In this document: positions 1-8,218 of the stretch, piece by piece
Layout of the letters: each line of letters begins with the position of its first letter
Position numbering within the stretch: position 1 is the stretch's first letter
Assembly: GCA_039680225.1 (NCBI GenBank)
Contig: JBDKTK010000016.1
Span: forward strand, 1 to 20,029
From: JBDKTK01 sp039680225
GTDB lineage: Bacteria > Desulfobacterota > Syntrophia > Syntrophales > UBA4778
DNA: 20,029 nucleotides
Reading direction: 5' to 3'
Notes under the pieces: generated by a model
Database searches by the model: none
What the model saw: the letters and a program-made list of their open reading frames with translations, nothing else
Told to the model about the DNA's origin: nothing
Program-made: the position numbers and the translations under genes

Positions 1-2
1 CG

Positions 3-245
3 AATAAAGCAAGGAAGGCAGCGGTTGCAGCCGCGAAGGCGCCGGCCAAGGCAAAGGCGACAGCTAAAGTGAAGAAGGCGGCCAAACCGAAAGCGGCGAA
101 GAAAGCTGCCAAGCCCAGAGCGAAAGCTGCTCCGAAGAAAGCAGCCGCGAAAGCCGCAGCCAAACCGGCTGCCAAGAAGGTTGCGAAGAAAGCCGCGAAG
201 AAACCGGTTAAGAAAGCAGTTAAAAAAACCGCAAAGAAAAAATAA
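3..245 (+). CDS. Histone H1-like Lys/Ala-rich DNA-binding protein, C-terminal part (5' truncated)
   Basis: The window opens inside this gene; 80 codons are visible, ending in TAA at 243-245. The visible part is almost entirely Lys and Ala, with a few Pro, Val, Arg and Thr, arranged as AAK, PKKA and AKK repeats and closing with TAKKK. Such tails belong to bacterial histone-H1-like or AlgP-type proteins, or to HU proteins with a basic C-terminal extension; they bind DNA through charge and compact the nucleoid. Which of these it is depends on the N-terminal domain, which lies outside the window. A 15-bp terminator follows 31 nt after the stop, so the gene probably ends its transcript here. Frame and composition are certain; the family is inferred. 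Confidence 0.8.
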   Translation, partial: NKARKAAVAAAKAPAKAKATAKVKKAAKPKAAKKAAKPRAKAAPKKAAAKAAAKPAAKKVAKKAAKKPVKKAVKKTAKKK

Positions 246-276
246 ACCCCGCGCCTCAGACTCAAATCTTTAAACT

Positions 277-314
277 GCGAAACCCCGTTTTCTCGAAGCA
301 AAACGGGGTTTCGC
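277..314 (+). terminator. Strong hairpin terminator after the histone-like gene
   Basis: Perfect 15-bp stem: GCGAAACCCCGTTTT at 277-291 pairs with 300-314, with an 8-nt loop. The T-run lies inside the stem and the downstream tract (GTATAT) is short, so it may work with less than maximal efficiency. It separates the histone-like gene from the Fe-S gene that begins at 340. Confidence 0.85.
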
Positions 315-339
315 GTATATGGGGCAGAAGAGAATATAT

Positions 340-1659
340 ATGTCTCATGCAAGTCTGAAGAACAGTTATCTGAGATTGACCGAGAGGCTTAACAAATTCC
401 CCCAGGGCGCCCCGCCTTCTGAACTCCTTTTCAGGATTTTCAAAATTTTATTTGACGAGAAAGAGGCGTCGCTGCTCACCCTTCTGCCCCTGAGGCCTTT
501 CACAGCCGAAAGGGCGAGCCGGGCCTGGAAAATGAAGCTGCCGGAGGCGCGCGCCGTTCTGAATTCACTCGCAGCGCGGGGAATTCTCCTGGACATGGAA
601 GACGGTGGAAAACAGAAATATGTACTCCCTCCCCCCATGGCGGGTTTTTTTGAATTCTCGATGATGCGCGTCCGCAGCGACATCGACCAGAAGCTCCTGA
701 GCGAGCTTTATTACCAGTACATCAATGTCGAGGAAGATTTCATCAGGGAGCTGTTCGTAACCGGCGAGACGCAGATGGGAAGAATGCTTGTGCACGAGCC
801 TGTCATCACGTCGCAAAACGCGCTGCAGGTGCTTGATTATGAGAAGGCCTCCCATATCATAAAAACTGCGAGCCATATCGGGATCGCCGACTGCTACTGC
901 CGGCACAAGATGTCCCATCTGGGCCGGGCCTGCAAGGCGCCCATGAATATCTGCATGAGCTTCAACGACGTTGCGGCCTCCCTTATAAAACACAAGATCG
1001 TCCGCCCCGTTGATGCTGCGGAATGCCTGGAATTGCTGGACAGCGCCTATGAGAACAGGCTCGTGCAGTTCGGCGAAAACGTCCGCGAAAAGGTCAACTT
1101 CATCTGCAACTGCTGCAAGTGCTGCTGCGAGGCCATGCTTGCCGCGCAGCGCTTCGGTATCCTCCGCCCGGTGCATACCACGAATCTCCAGGCGCGGGTG
1201 GATGAGGACAGGTGCGTGGGCTGCGGCAAATGCGCAAATGCCTGCCCCGTTAATTCCATCGAGCTCCTAGATTTCGAAAGCGCGGGGGATGACGGTATAG
1301 ATCAGGAAAATAAAAAGGCAAAGCCGAGGGCGAAAGTAACAGAAGAGCTTTGCCTCGGCTGCGGCCTGTGCGCGACCGTTTGCGCGCGCAAGGCCATGCG
1401 CATGCACCAGCGGCGGCAGAGGGTCATAACCCCCATAAATTCGGTCCACAAAACTGTGGCGATGGCAATTGAACGGGGAAAATTGCAGAACCTGATTTTC
1501 GATAACCAGGCATTTCACAGCCACCGCGCGATGGCCGCCATCCTGGGAGCCATCCTGAGATTGCCGCCCCTCAAGCAGGCGCTCGCCAGCCGCCAGATGA
1601 AGTCCGTCTACCTCGACGCGCTCATCGATAAATGCAGGAAGATTATTCCGTTTTGCTGA
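340..1659 (+). CDS. HTH-like plus double [4Fe-4S] ferredoxin-type protein
   Basis: 439-aa cytoplasmic iron-sulfur protein. The N-terminal ~110 residues are helical and look like a winged helix. A middle Cys cluster follows: C185, C187, C198 and C205 in CYCRHK...GRACKAP..IC, then CNCCKCCC around 256-263. Two ferredoxin motifs are at 292-302 (CVGCGKCANACP) and 338-348 (CLGCGLCATVC). This layout recurs in proteins of anaerobic Desulfobacterota annotated only as 4Fe-4S binding; electron transfer or redox-dependent control is inferred. ATG340 is preferred because AGAAGAGA lies 6-7 nt upstream; the in-frame ATG319 has no ribosome binding site and sits against the terminator stem. It stands alone, convergent with the helicase gene. 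Confidence 0.85.
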   Translation: MSHASLKNSYLRLTERLNKFPQGAPPSELLFRIFKILFDEKEASLLTLLPLRPFTAERASRAWKMKLPEARAVLNSLAARGILLDMEDGGKQKYVLPPPMAGFFEFSMMRVRSDIDQKLLSELYYQYINVEEDFIRELFVTGETQMGRMLVHEPVITSQNALQVLDYEKASHIIKTASHIGIADCYCRHKMSHLGRACKAPMNICMSFNDVAASLIKHKIVRPVDAAECLELLDSAYENRLVQFGENVREKVNFICNCCKCCCEAMLAAQRFGILRPVHTTNLQARVDEDRCVGCGKCANACPVNSIELLDFESAGDDGIDQENKKAKPRAKVTEELCLGCGLCATVCARKAMRMHQRRQRVITPINSVHKTVAMAIERGKLQNLIFDNQAFHSHRAMAAILGAILRLPPLKQALASRQMKSVYLDALIDKCRKIIPFC

Positions 1660-1670
1660 AACATTATGCC

Positions 1671-1730
1671 CCCTCACAGGAGAGGGTTAAGAGATTCTTT
1701 CTTACTCCCTCTCCCACCGGGGAGAGGGAG
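1671..1730. repeat. Intergenic CCCTC/GAGGG hairpin repeat, possible bidirectional terminator
   Basis: Between the convergent Fe-S and hrpA genes. Its 3' half is a perfect 11-bp stem (CTCCCTCTCCC at 1705-1715, arm 1720-1730, loop ACCG); its 5' half holds a weaker CCCTC...GAGGG pair at 1671-1686. A related element lies upstream of hrpA at 5770-5806, so this looks like one of a dispersed hairpin family rather than a one-off terminator. Position allows it to stop transcription from both sides. Confidence 0.7.
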
Positions 1731-1739
1731 ATTTTGAGC

Positions 1740-4700
1740 TCACACCATCATCTCGATTTCCGAGATTTTTTCGTCGAGGCGTTTGGGGGAAACCGGGAAG
1801 GCTGTTTTCAGCTCGGGGGCAAAAAGGGAAACCTTGTATTCCTCGATCATCCATGCAAAATCCCTGACGGCCTGCTTTTTTTCGGCGGACGTTGAAAATG
1901 TAATTTCTTTTTCGAAACCGCGCAGCCGCCCGGTGTATTTCACGAGCCTTTCCGATTTCAGGCGGTCCTTGTCGAGGTGGTGCAATCCTCTTTCGGCGCG
2001 CATCTGCAGCGCCTTCAAGTGCCGCGGCATGTGCTCCGGCATTGCGGGCTCATAATTGACGATGAACTCCTCGGAAAGCAGTGAATCAAAATCCGCCCGG
2101 AGCTCCGCAATGAAATCCTTTGCCGACTTGTTGGCCGAATTGGATTTTTCGAGTTCCCTGAATTTTGCCAGCAACTCGCGGCCCGCCTGCAGGACCGGGC
2201 TGATCTCCCGGACGATATTCCGGAGGGTCGGATAGATCCGGGGCCCCGTTTCCGATGTCAACTCCTGGAATTCCTTTTCGGTCCGCACCGGCTTTTCAAA
2301 GAGGATGCGCCGCAGTCTCAGCAGGACCGCACTTTCGAGTTTCAGCTGCCCCGGGCGGCTGCGCGTTTTTTCCTCTTTCTGGAAGAATGCCCGGAAAGCC
2401 TGTCTAAGCTCTTTGGAGAAATGAAGCGACAACAGCTGGGCCACTCCCTCGCGGTGCGACTCGCGGGCTTGGGCGGCATTGGTGAAGATCCTGAGGTTCA
2501 CCGAATCGGCGCTTTTTTCCAGGGCCGGAAACGCGGCGCCTCCTCCAGGCCCATCGATTTCGATGCTCTGCGGGATATCCCCCAAATCCCATTTTGCTAT
2601 CCCGGTCCTCTCCCATTTCGCCCTGGCGCTTTCCAGCGCGCGCGACCGGCCTTCCGCCGTCACTGAATTGCGGACCGATTGAAGGTCGCGCCCCGCCGCA
2701 AGTTCGCGCCCCTGTGAATCCGTTATTGCAAACCGCATCCTGAGGTGGTCGGGAAGGGACTCGGCGGGCCATGCCGATGCCGGCACATTGACCCCGAACT
2801 TCTGCGCCAGGCAGTTCGCCAGAGAGGAAAGCAGCGGCCCTTTTGCCGTCTCGATATCGGCAACTACGGCGTCCACCGTATTGGGGAGCGGCACCAGCTT
2901 CTTCCTGAATTCCTTCGGCAGACCCTTGAGGAGGGCGGTTATTTTTTCACGGATAAGGCCCGGCACGAACCTGTCCGGGTCCCCGGGATTGACCGAGTAG
3001 ATCTGCTTGAGCGGGATGCGTACAGTCACACCGTCCACGGCGTCGCCCGGCCGGAAGGCGTAGGAAAGGGAAATCCGGCCTCCTCCGGACTGGACGGAGT
3101 CGGGCAATTGCGCCAGTTCCGTCTCATCGGGCAGGTAGCGCGATACGTCGGCGTCGGTCATCTGCAGGAAAGAATTGCCGTCCTCTTTGATCATCTTGCG
3201 CAGCGTCCTGATATCGTAAATCCCGGGAAGCCGCTCCTTGTAAAAGGCGGCAAGCGCGTCCTCGCCGGCCACGATGTCCCGCCTGCGCAGTTTATCCTCC
3301 ATTTCCGAAAACTTTCTGATGAGCCCGCGGTTGTATTCCAGGAACGGGAACGCGCCGTCAATATCGCCCTCCACGAGCGCGCTCCGGATAAAAATTTCCG
3401 CAGCTTCCGCCGCGTTTATCCTTCCGTATGACACCCTCCTGCCGGCGACGATAGTCAGGCCGTAAAGCGTGACTTTTTCAACTGCAACAACTTCCCCGCG
3501 CTTGCGGTCCCATCGCGCTTCGCTGTATGCGTAACGGCACAGGTGCTTCCCCGCATCTTCGATCCAGTCGCATTCAATGTTCGCGGCCGTCCTCGCGAAC
3601 ATGCGCGAAGTCTCGATCGCCTCGGCGCAGACTATCCAGTTCCCGCCGCGGTTGAACAGCCCCGAACCCGGAAAAAGCATTATCTCCTTGCCCTTCGCCG
3701 CCGTGTACATGTTCTTTTCCTTTTTCACGGCTATGTTGGAAAGGAAGCCGCTCAGGACGGCCTTGTGCAGCCTTTCATAGAATGCTTTGAAATCTTTGCC
3801 GGGGTCTTCGAGCAGCAGCCGGGGCGAGGCAGGCAGGCGCCTTGAATCTCTTCCGCTGAACCCCTCGTCGGAGAGGATCGAGATGAGCTGGTTATAGACA
3901 TCCGTCCATTCCTTGATGCGCCGGAACGAGAGGAAATTTTCGCGGCAGAATCTTCTCAGCCGGCTGCGCGATTTAAGCTCCAGGGCTTTCGTATGGTAAA
4001 GTTTCCATAAATCGAGGATGCCGATGAAGTCGGATGACGGGTTGTTCAGGCGGGCATGGGCCTGCCGGGCTTCGGTCTCTTTTTCCAGCGACCACTCGCG
4101 CGGGTCCTGGGTGGCGAGCGAGGCGCAGATGACGGCCGCTTCTTCCAAACAACCTTGCTTTTCCGCTTCTATGAGAACGCGCGAGAGCCGGGGATCGATC
4201 GGCAGGCGCGACATCTTCCTGCCCTTGTCCGCCAGCAGGAATTCGGAAGTTTCTGCTTTGACATTTTTGGGCCGGACCGCCCCGAGCTCCTGCAGGAGCG
4301 CCAGGCCGTCCTTTATCCCGCCGGGCGACGGCGGGTCGACGAAAGGAAATGATGGGATATCGCCCAGATCGAGCGCCAGCATTTTCAATATAACCTCGGC
4401 CAGATTGGAGCGCAGGATTTCCGGGCTGGTGAACAGGGGCCTGCCGTTATAATCATCTTCCGAATAGAGCCGCACGCACACGCCGTTGCGTACGCGGCCG
4501 CAGCGGCCCTTCCTCTGGTCGGCGCTGCTCCTCGAGATTTCCGTTACGGGCAGGCTCGTTGACCTCGACCTTGGATTGTAGCGGGAGATGCGGGCAAGCC
4601 CCGTGTCGATCACGTATTTTATTCCGGGGATCGTGATCGAGGTCTCGGCGATATTGGTGGCGACGACGATTTTCCTGCCGCTTCCCCCCGAGAATATCCG

Positions 4701-5717
4701 GCGCTGGTCCGCCCAGGCAAGCCGCGAGTAGAGGGGCATCACCGTATGTTTTTCTTTTCTGCCTTCCAGGATTTCGCATGTCTCGTTGATGTCCTGCTCC
4801 GTGGGCATGAATATCAGGATATCGCCGCCCGCGCTTTCCCGGCAGAGCTCGTCCACTGCTTTCACGGCCGCTTCGATATAGGAGTCCTCCTGCTCCGACT
4901 CGAGCGGTTCGTAGCGGACCTCGACGGGGAACAGCCTTCCGGAAACCTCGATGATCGGCGCGTTGCCGAAGGCGCGGGAGAATTTTTCGGAATCCAGGGT
5001 GGCGGAAGTGATGATCAGTTTCAGGTCGCGGCGGCGCGGGAGAAGGTTGCGGAGGATGCCGAGGCTGAAATCGATATTCAGGCTCCTCTCGTGCGCCTCG
5101 TCGATGATTATCGTGTCGTACCTGCGCAACTGCGGGTCGGAGTGGAGCTCCATGAGGAAGATCCCGTCTGTCATGACCTTCAGCCAGGGGTCTTTCCCCG
5201 ACTTTTCATCGAACCTGATTTTGTAGCCGACCGAGCGGCCCAGGGGCTCGTCCATTTCCTCGGCTACCCGGTTGGCAACGCTGATCGCGGCGATCCGCCG
5301 GGGCTGGGTGCAGCCGATCGCTCCCTCAACCCCCCGGCCGGCCTCGATGCACATCTTCGGGATCTGGGTGGTCTTGCCCGATCCGGTCTCGCCCGTTATG
5401 ATCACCACCTGGTTTGCGCGGATTGCTTCAATTATATCCCTGCGGCGCGCGGTGATCGGGAGAGATTCGGGATAGACGAGCCTGGGCCGCGTTTTTTTCC
5501 TTTCCTCTTTTTCCCGGATGGAGGCGGCGAGCTTATCCTCCAGGTATTCCAGCCTGGCCAGCACGGCTGCCTCGTCGGCACCGGGACGTTCGAAAATTCT
5601 GGAGACGTTCTTCAGCTCTTTTCGGAAAAAAGGCAGATCTCTGCCCCTCGCCCTCTGTAAGCGGGCGTTTATGCGGCGGCTTGAGCCTTTGATTTTTTCG
5701 TGCAGTGAAGGTCCCAT
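1740..5717 (-). CDS. hrpA: ATP-dependent RNA helicase HrpA (DEAH box)
   Basis: 1325 aa, the usual full length of HrpA (about 1300 aa). It uses ATP to unwind RNA and in other bacteria acts in mRNA processing and rescue of stalled ribosomes. Visible motifs: Walker A GETGSGKT at 109-116, DEAH at 206-209, SAT at 238-240, TNIAETSITIPG near 354-365, and motif VI QRKGRCGR at 401-408. The latter matches HrpA rather than the shorter HrpB. The long C-terminal half fits the helicase-associated, OB-fold and DUF3418 regions of this family. ATG5717 is the only plausible start: an in-frame stop lies six codons upstream. No clear Shine-Dalgarno is seen, so expression may be low. The gene stands alone between two hairpin repeats. 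Confidence 0.97.
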   Translation of the reverse strand: MGPSLHEKIKGSSRRINARLQRARGRDLPFFRKELKNVSRIFERPGADEAAVLARLEYLEDKLAASIREKEERKKTRPRLVYPESLPITARRRDIIEAIRANQVVIITGETGSGKTTQIPKMCIEAGRGVEGAIGCTQPRRIAAISVANRVAEEMDEPLGRSVGYKIRFDEKSGKDPWLKVMTDGIFLMELHSDPQLRRYDTIIIDEAHERSLNIDFSLGILRNLLPRRRDLKLIITSATLDSEKFSRAFGNAPIIEVSGRLFPVEVRYEPLESEQEDSYIEAAVKAVDELCRESAGGDILIFMPTEQDINETCEILEGRKEKHTVMPLYSRLAWADQRRIFSGGSGRKIVVATNIAETSITIPGIKYVIDTGLARISRYNPRSRSTSLPVTEISRSSADQRKGRCGRVRNGVCVRLYSEDDYNGRPLFTSPEILRSNLAEVILKMLALDLGDIPSFPFVDPPSPGGIKDGLALLQELGAVRPKNVKAETSEFLLADKGRKMSRLPIDPRLSRVLIEAEKQGCLEEAAVICASLATQDPREWSLEKETEARQAHARLNNPSSDFIGILDLWKLYHTKALELKSRSRLRRFCRENFLSFRRIKEWTDVYNQLISILSDEGFSGRDSRRLPASPRLLLEDPGKDFKAFYERLHKAVLSGFLSNIAVKKEKNMYTAAKGKEIMLFPGSGLFNRGGNWIVCAEAIETSRMFARTAANIECDWIEDAGKHLCRYAYSEARWDRKRGEVVAVEKVTLYGLTIVAGRRVSYGRINAAEAAEIFIRSALVEGDIDGAFPFLEYNRGLIRKFSEMEDKLRRRDIVAGEDALAAFYKERLPGIYDIRTLRKMIKEDGNSFLQMTDADVSRYLPDETELAQLPDSVQSGGGRISLSYAFRPGDAVDGVTVRIPLKQIYSVNPGDPDRFVPGLIREKITALLKGLPKEFRKKLVPLPNTVDAVVADIETAKGPLLSSLANCLAQKFGVNVPASAWPAESLPDHLRMRFAITDSQGRELAAGRDLQSVRNSVTAEGRSRALESARAKWERTGIAKWDLGDIPQSIEIDGPGGGAAFPALEKSADSVNLRIFTNAAQARESHREGVAQLLSLHFSKELRQAFRAFFQKEEKTRSRPGQLKLESAVLLRLRRILFEKPVRTEKEFQELTSETGPRIYPTLRNIVREISPVLQAGRELLAKFRELEKSNSANKSAKDFIAELRADFDSLLSEEFIVNYEPAMPEHMPRHLKALQMRAERGLHHLDKDRLKSERLVKYTGRLRGFEKEITFSTSAEKKQAVRDFAWMIEEYKVSLFAPELKTAFPVSPKRLDEKISEIEMMV

Positions 5718-5769
5718 GGTTAAACGTTCATATCATTCTGAGTGCAGTGATGGATATTAAAAAGGTATT

Positions 5770-5806
5770 CCCCCTCACCCCGGCCCTCTTCCGCGAGGAG
5801 AGGGTG
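5770..5806. repeat. Second CCCTC/GAGGG-type intergenic hairpin repeat
   Basis: Stem CCCTCTTCC (5784-5792) against AGGAGAGGG (5796-5804) with one bulge and a GCG loop, preceded by CCCCCTCACCCCGG. It shares sequence and shape with 1671-1730. It lies in the 173-bp gap between the hrpA start and the end of the HTH regulator, both on the minus strand, and could end the regulator transcript. Confidence 0.6.
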
Positions 5807-5890
5807 TAAAAGATCTCCCTGTGGTAAATCGGGCATGCGCATAAATCCCACTTTATGGTGCTGTGTTGCCTTTTAAAATATCCGGGGATT

Positions 5891-6280
5891 TTACTTTTTC
5901 AGGATGGCCTTAATGATTGTCTTGCAGTCTTCAAGCCTGTTCTGGGCGATGGCCTCCTTGAGGAGTTCCTGCATCTCTTTGTCAAGAATATCAATAATTT
6001 GCGAATCGATCAAGACCCTTTTAGCCAGGACCCTGCTCGCGGGGCTCAGGCTCTCAACGGGTTTGCCGAACATCCGGTCGACCGACAGGACGCCCGATTC
6101 CATAAGCTTGATTATATAATGGAGGGTCAGCTTGCGCTTGCCGTGCATGATCTCGGTGAGCCTGTTTTTCGAAAAACCTATGTTGCGGGCGAGCTCGCTG
6201 AGGCGCCGCTCCTTCTTGAGCTTCCGGAGGGCGGCCTGGACTTCGGGGAGGAGCTCGGGAAAATCGTGACTGTATTCCAT
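5891..6280 (-). CDS. Small helix-turn-helix transcriptional regulator (XRE/Cro-like)
   Basis: 129 aa. Residues about 26-62 form a plausible HTH: RRLSELARNIGFSKNRLTEI followed by MHGKRKLTLHYIIKLM, as in XRE/Cro-type DNA-binding domains. The rest (70-129) is helical and charged and could mediate dimer formation; no ligand domain is recognised. The ATG has a GGAC-type ribosome site about 8 nt upstream and a candidate sigma-70 promoter just before it. The gene is divergent from two small hypothetical ORFs. Control of itself and of that pair is inferred from layout and from a dyad at 6415-6431. HTH call good; targets unknown. Confidence 0.8.
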   Translation of the reverse strand: MEYSHDFPELLPEVQAALRKLKKERRLSELARNIGFSKNRLTEIMHGKRKLTLHYIIKLMESGVLSVDRMFGKPVESLSPASRVLAKRVLIDSQIIDILDKEMQELLKEAIAQNRLEDCKTIIKAILKK

Positions 6281-6309
6281 TTTTCAGGTCCGGGTAAGCA
6301 GGTGCGTGC

Positions 6310-6338
6310 TCAATATTACAACGTACCTTGAGAGTCAA
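6310..6338 (-). promoter_or_regulatory. Candidate sigma-70 promoter of the HTH regulator
   Basis: On the minus strand TTGACT (6338-6333) and TATTGA (6315-6310) are separated by 17 nt. The -35 is near consensus and the -10 is weak. Transcription would begin near 6303, leaving about a 23-nt leader before ATG6280. The spacer carries the partly palindromic CAAGGTACGTTG, a possible regulator site. Confidence 0.45.
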
Positions 6339-6414
6339 GCCTTTTTCCTCCCTGAAACTAAGGTAAAGGCGGGCATTTCAATAGTCATAACATGGTACGA
6401 AATCACCTTTACTA

Positions 6415-6431
6415 ATACCACAATATGGTAT
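6415..6431. promoter_or_regulatory. Operator-like dyad in the divergent regulator / small-ORF gap
   Basis: ATACCA-N5-TGGTAT is a perfect 17-bp dyad. It overlaps a weak possible promoter for the plus-strand ORFs (TTTACT at 6408, TATATC near 6429, short spacing). Related half-sites TGGTAC (6393-6398) and GTACC (6323-6327) lie in the same gap. Binding by the adjacent HTH protein is a guess from layout. Confidence 0.4.
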
Positions 6432-6484
6432 ATCCTCCCGCTCCACTACCTTATATTAAACAAGGCAAAGGGGGGGAATGCATC

Positions 6485-6694
6485 ATGGATTTTGCTTCCA
6501 GGGGGACGGAAATGTCCCTGTTATCAGCCGCGCCCGGAAACGGGAGAAGGTTCCGGAGGGTATTCCGGGCAAAAAAAAGGAGGGAGCTTCGGAAGCGCTC
6601 GGAAAGGATTGAACGGCCCGATGAGTTCAGCGACGGCCGGCAATTCCTTGATCCCGAGCCCGAAGAATGGGGATGGAGAAATGGCAGCAAGTAA
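6485..6694 (+). CDS. Small Arg-rich hypothetical protein
   Basis: 69 aa, not recognised. It starts at an ATG 7-8 nt after AAGGGGGGG, a usable ribosome binding site. The middle is strongly basic (RRFRRVFRAKKRRELRKRSERIER) and the end acidic and Trp-containing, ending WGWRNGSK. Codon use resembles the neighbours. Its last 14 nt overlap the next ORF (ATGGCAGCAAGTAA), which would allow translational coupling. There is no homology I can name, so it may be a chance frame; an alternative longer frame across the same DNA looks less natural. Confidence 0.4.
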   Translation: MDFASRGTEMSLLSAAPGNGRRFRRVFRAKKRRELRKRSERIERPDEFSDGRQFLDPEPEEWGWRNGSK

Positions 6695-7043
6695 AGAACA
6701 AATGGAAAAGGAAATGCAGCTTGTTTCCCGCCGCAACGGGTTCAAGCTGGTGGATTTTCACGGCAGGGAGCCGAAAAACGGCAACGGGAATAGCCAGCCG
6801 GAGCAGGCCGTAAAGCCCTCATGCCCGATAAGGCTCGAGGGAAAGGGCCTGTTGGGCAAGAAGATCGTTGTGCATGTCCCGAAGCGCTACTGCTCGGACG
6901 GCGAGCTTACATACCAATCGCGTGAGCGCCTCGCCGCCGAAGGCTACTGCAGCTTTGCCGAACGCAGCAAGGAGCTGTACGGGTGCCAGATGGTCTTCAA
7001 GGCAAACGACTGCGACCAATGGAAAATAGAAATCGTGGACTAA
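6681..7043 (+). CDS. Hypothetical protein, 120 aa
   Basis: No family recognised. It begins MAASKEQMEKEMQL, has a polar linker rich in Gly, Asn and Pro (about 30-50), then a compact domain from about 55 with KKIVVHVPKRYC, SRERLAAEGYCSF, KELYGCQ and a final WKIEIVD. Three Cys and spaced aromatics suggest a small folded domain; no signal peptide or membrane segment is seen. GGAG is only 2 nt before ATG6681; ATG6702 is an alternative without a better site. Overlap with the 69-aa ORF upstream suggests coupling. It ends 5 nt before the convergent secreted-protein gene. Confidence 0.6.
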   Translation: MAASKEQMEKEMQLVSRRNGFKLVDFHGREPKNGNGNSQPEQAVKPSCPIRLEGKGLLGKKIVVHVPKRYCSDGELTYQSRERLAAEGYCSFAERSKELYGCQMVFKANDCDQWKIEIVD

Positions 7044-7048
7044 AGGCT

Positions 7049-7462
7049 TCAATATTTGGAAACGGATGCATTGTTCAGTGTGAAGGAGACGTAAGCCCTT
7101 CCTGAAACAATGTCCTGAAATTTTTCGACCTTGTTCAAAGTGCCTGAGAAATCCACCGTCTGCTGGAGGCGGAGTTCTTTCAGGCCCATCGATTCGCTTT
7201 TCATACTGGCAATGACTCCGTTTCCGAGGTCCACGAAAACCGTGTACTGGGAAGTGTCCGGCCCGCCCACGACGTCGAGGATGGCGCCCCTGCCTTTTAC
7301 GGAGCGGTTATCGAGCCTGTCCTTGTAGTATTGCCTCACCTGGGCGTCTGTCATGAAGAAAATCTTTGCCCCGATTTCGCCGAGGTCGTCCCCCCAGGCA
7401 AACAATTGCGGGGGGGCAAGAAAAGAGCAAATTACCGCCAGAACAATAATATAAGTTCTCAT
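7049..7462 (-). CDS. Secreted OB-fold-like (tRNA_anti-like) hypothetical protein
   Basis: 137 aa with a signal peptide (residues 1-22: basic start, hydrophobic core, FA-W cleavage site). The mature part runs GRGAILDVVGGPDTSQYTVFV...GVIASMKSES...LRLQQTVDFSGTLNKVEKF, alternating beta strands with a GTL near the end. This resembles the OB-fold tRNA_anti-like family of small envelope proteins; the role is unknown. AGGGAGGGAC lies about 6 nt before ATG7462 and fixes the start. No gene is near enough upstream for an operon. A 6-N5-6 dyad (ATAAGG/CCTTAT, 7522-7538) lies 60 nt upstream. Confidence 0.7.
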   Translation of the reverse strand: MRTYIIVLAVICSFLAPPQLFAWGDDLGEIGAKIFFMTDAQVRQYYKDRLDNRSVKGRGAILDVVGGPDTSQYTVFVDLGNGVIASMKSESMGLKELRLQQTVDFSGTLNKVEKFQDIVSGRAYVSFTLNNASVSKY

Positions 7463-7619
7463 CTGAGTCCCTCCCTGGGGAATTTCTAAAAACAGTCTTG
7501 TACAAACAGGCGCTTTTTCCCATAAGGGTTATCCTTATTTTCGCGTTGTCATATGGTTGAGGGGAATGTGGAGGTTTGGGGGCGTATTGCCGTATGCCTT
7601 ACAAACCGGGCAGCCTGGG

Positions 7620-8060
7620 CTATTTTCTTTCTTCTTCTGACGGGCAGACCTTTTCGGAAACAGTAGGCGAAAGAGCGCTTGCCGGCATTCTGCCGAATAA
7701 TTCCTGGAATTCGTCGGGAAGCTCTGCGCTGATATCGTGCATGACGCCCCGGGGGATGCTTTCTTTCAGGAGCGACAGGACGCACCTGGTCTCTTCCACG
7801 GCGGCGGTGTAGCCAATACCGGCCCTCGCAACGACCCTGGTATAAAAATCCTCGAGGTCGAACCGGTTTGTCCTCTCTCCCCAGTCGCCAAAGACAAATT
7901 CCTTCATTTCTCGGGGGATCTCCGATGCGAGCTTGTCGCGCAGCGATTTGCCCAGCCGCTCGCCAAGGGTATTCAGCACGGCCCGCGTTCTCCTGCGGGC
8001 TTCTTTTTCGTCTATTCCGGACCTTTCGGAAACCTTCCTGATGAATTCTGCAAATTGCAT
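7620..8060 (-). CDS. DUF2267 family protein
   Basis: 146 aa, cytoplasmic. Two tandem similar halves are visible: FAEFIRKVSERSGIDEKEARRRTRAVLNTLGERLG...LASEIPREMKEFVFGD, then FYTRVVARAGIGYTAAVEETRCVLSLLKESIPRG...ISAELPDEFQELFGR. This duplicated helical pattern with 'LPxEFxxLF' is the signature of DUF2267, a family of unknown function. A divergent, Pro/Ser-containing tail follows (about 128-146). AAGGACG is 7 nt upstream of ATG8060. The gene is divergent from acyl-CoA dehydrogenase across 158 bp. Confidence 0.88.
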   Translation of the reverse strand: MQFAEFIRKVSERSGIDEKEARRRTRAVLNTLGERLGKSLRDKLASEIPREMKEFVFGDWGERTNRFDLEDFYTRVVARAGIGYTAAVEETRCVLSLLKESIPRGVMHDISAELPDEFQELFGRMPASALSPTVSEKVCPSEEERK

Positions 8061-8218
8061 GCGCAGCCGTCCTTTTTGATTTATTATTAATTAATCGCCG
8101 CAGGTTGTGTATCGGGGCATCCCTTATTTATTCAATCCCGGATATTTTTTTCATTGTTGAAATGGTCCCCGGTTTTAATTAAAAAGATCATATCTCCTGC
8201 GCTGAAAGGAATTTTGCC

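Noticed and set aside
4746..5660. 304-codon open frame opposite hrpA
   Set aside because: Antisense shadow of the helicase core, whose conserved motifs prove the minus-strand frame.
6306..6680. Long plus-strand open frame upstream of the 120-aa protein
   Set aside because: The extension has no ribosome site, begins inside the regulator promoter, crosses the dyad and reads as a low-complexity, Gly/Ser/Pro-rich shadow. A start at 6681 is preferred.
5891..7043. Toxin-antitoxin system (HTH regulator plus small ORFs)
   Set aside because: The regulator is divergent from, not in an operon with, the small ORFs; neither small protein shows a known toxin fold.
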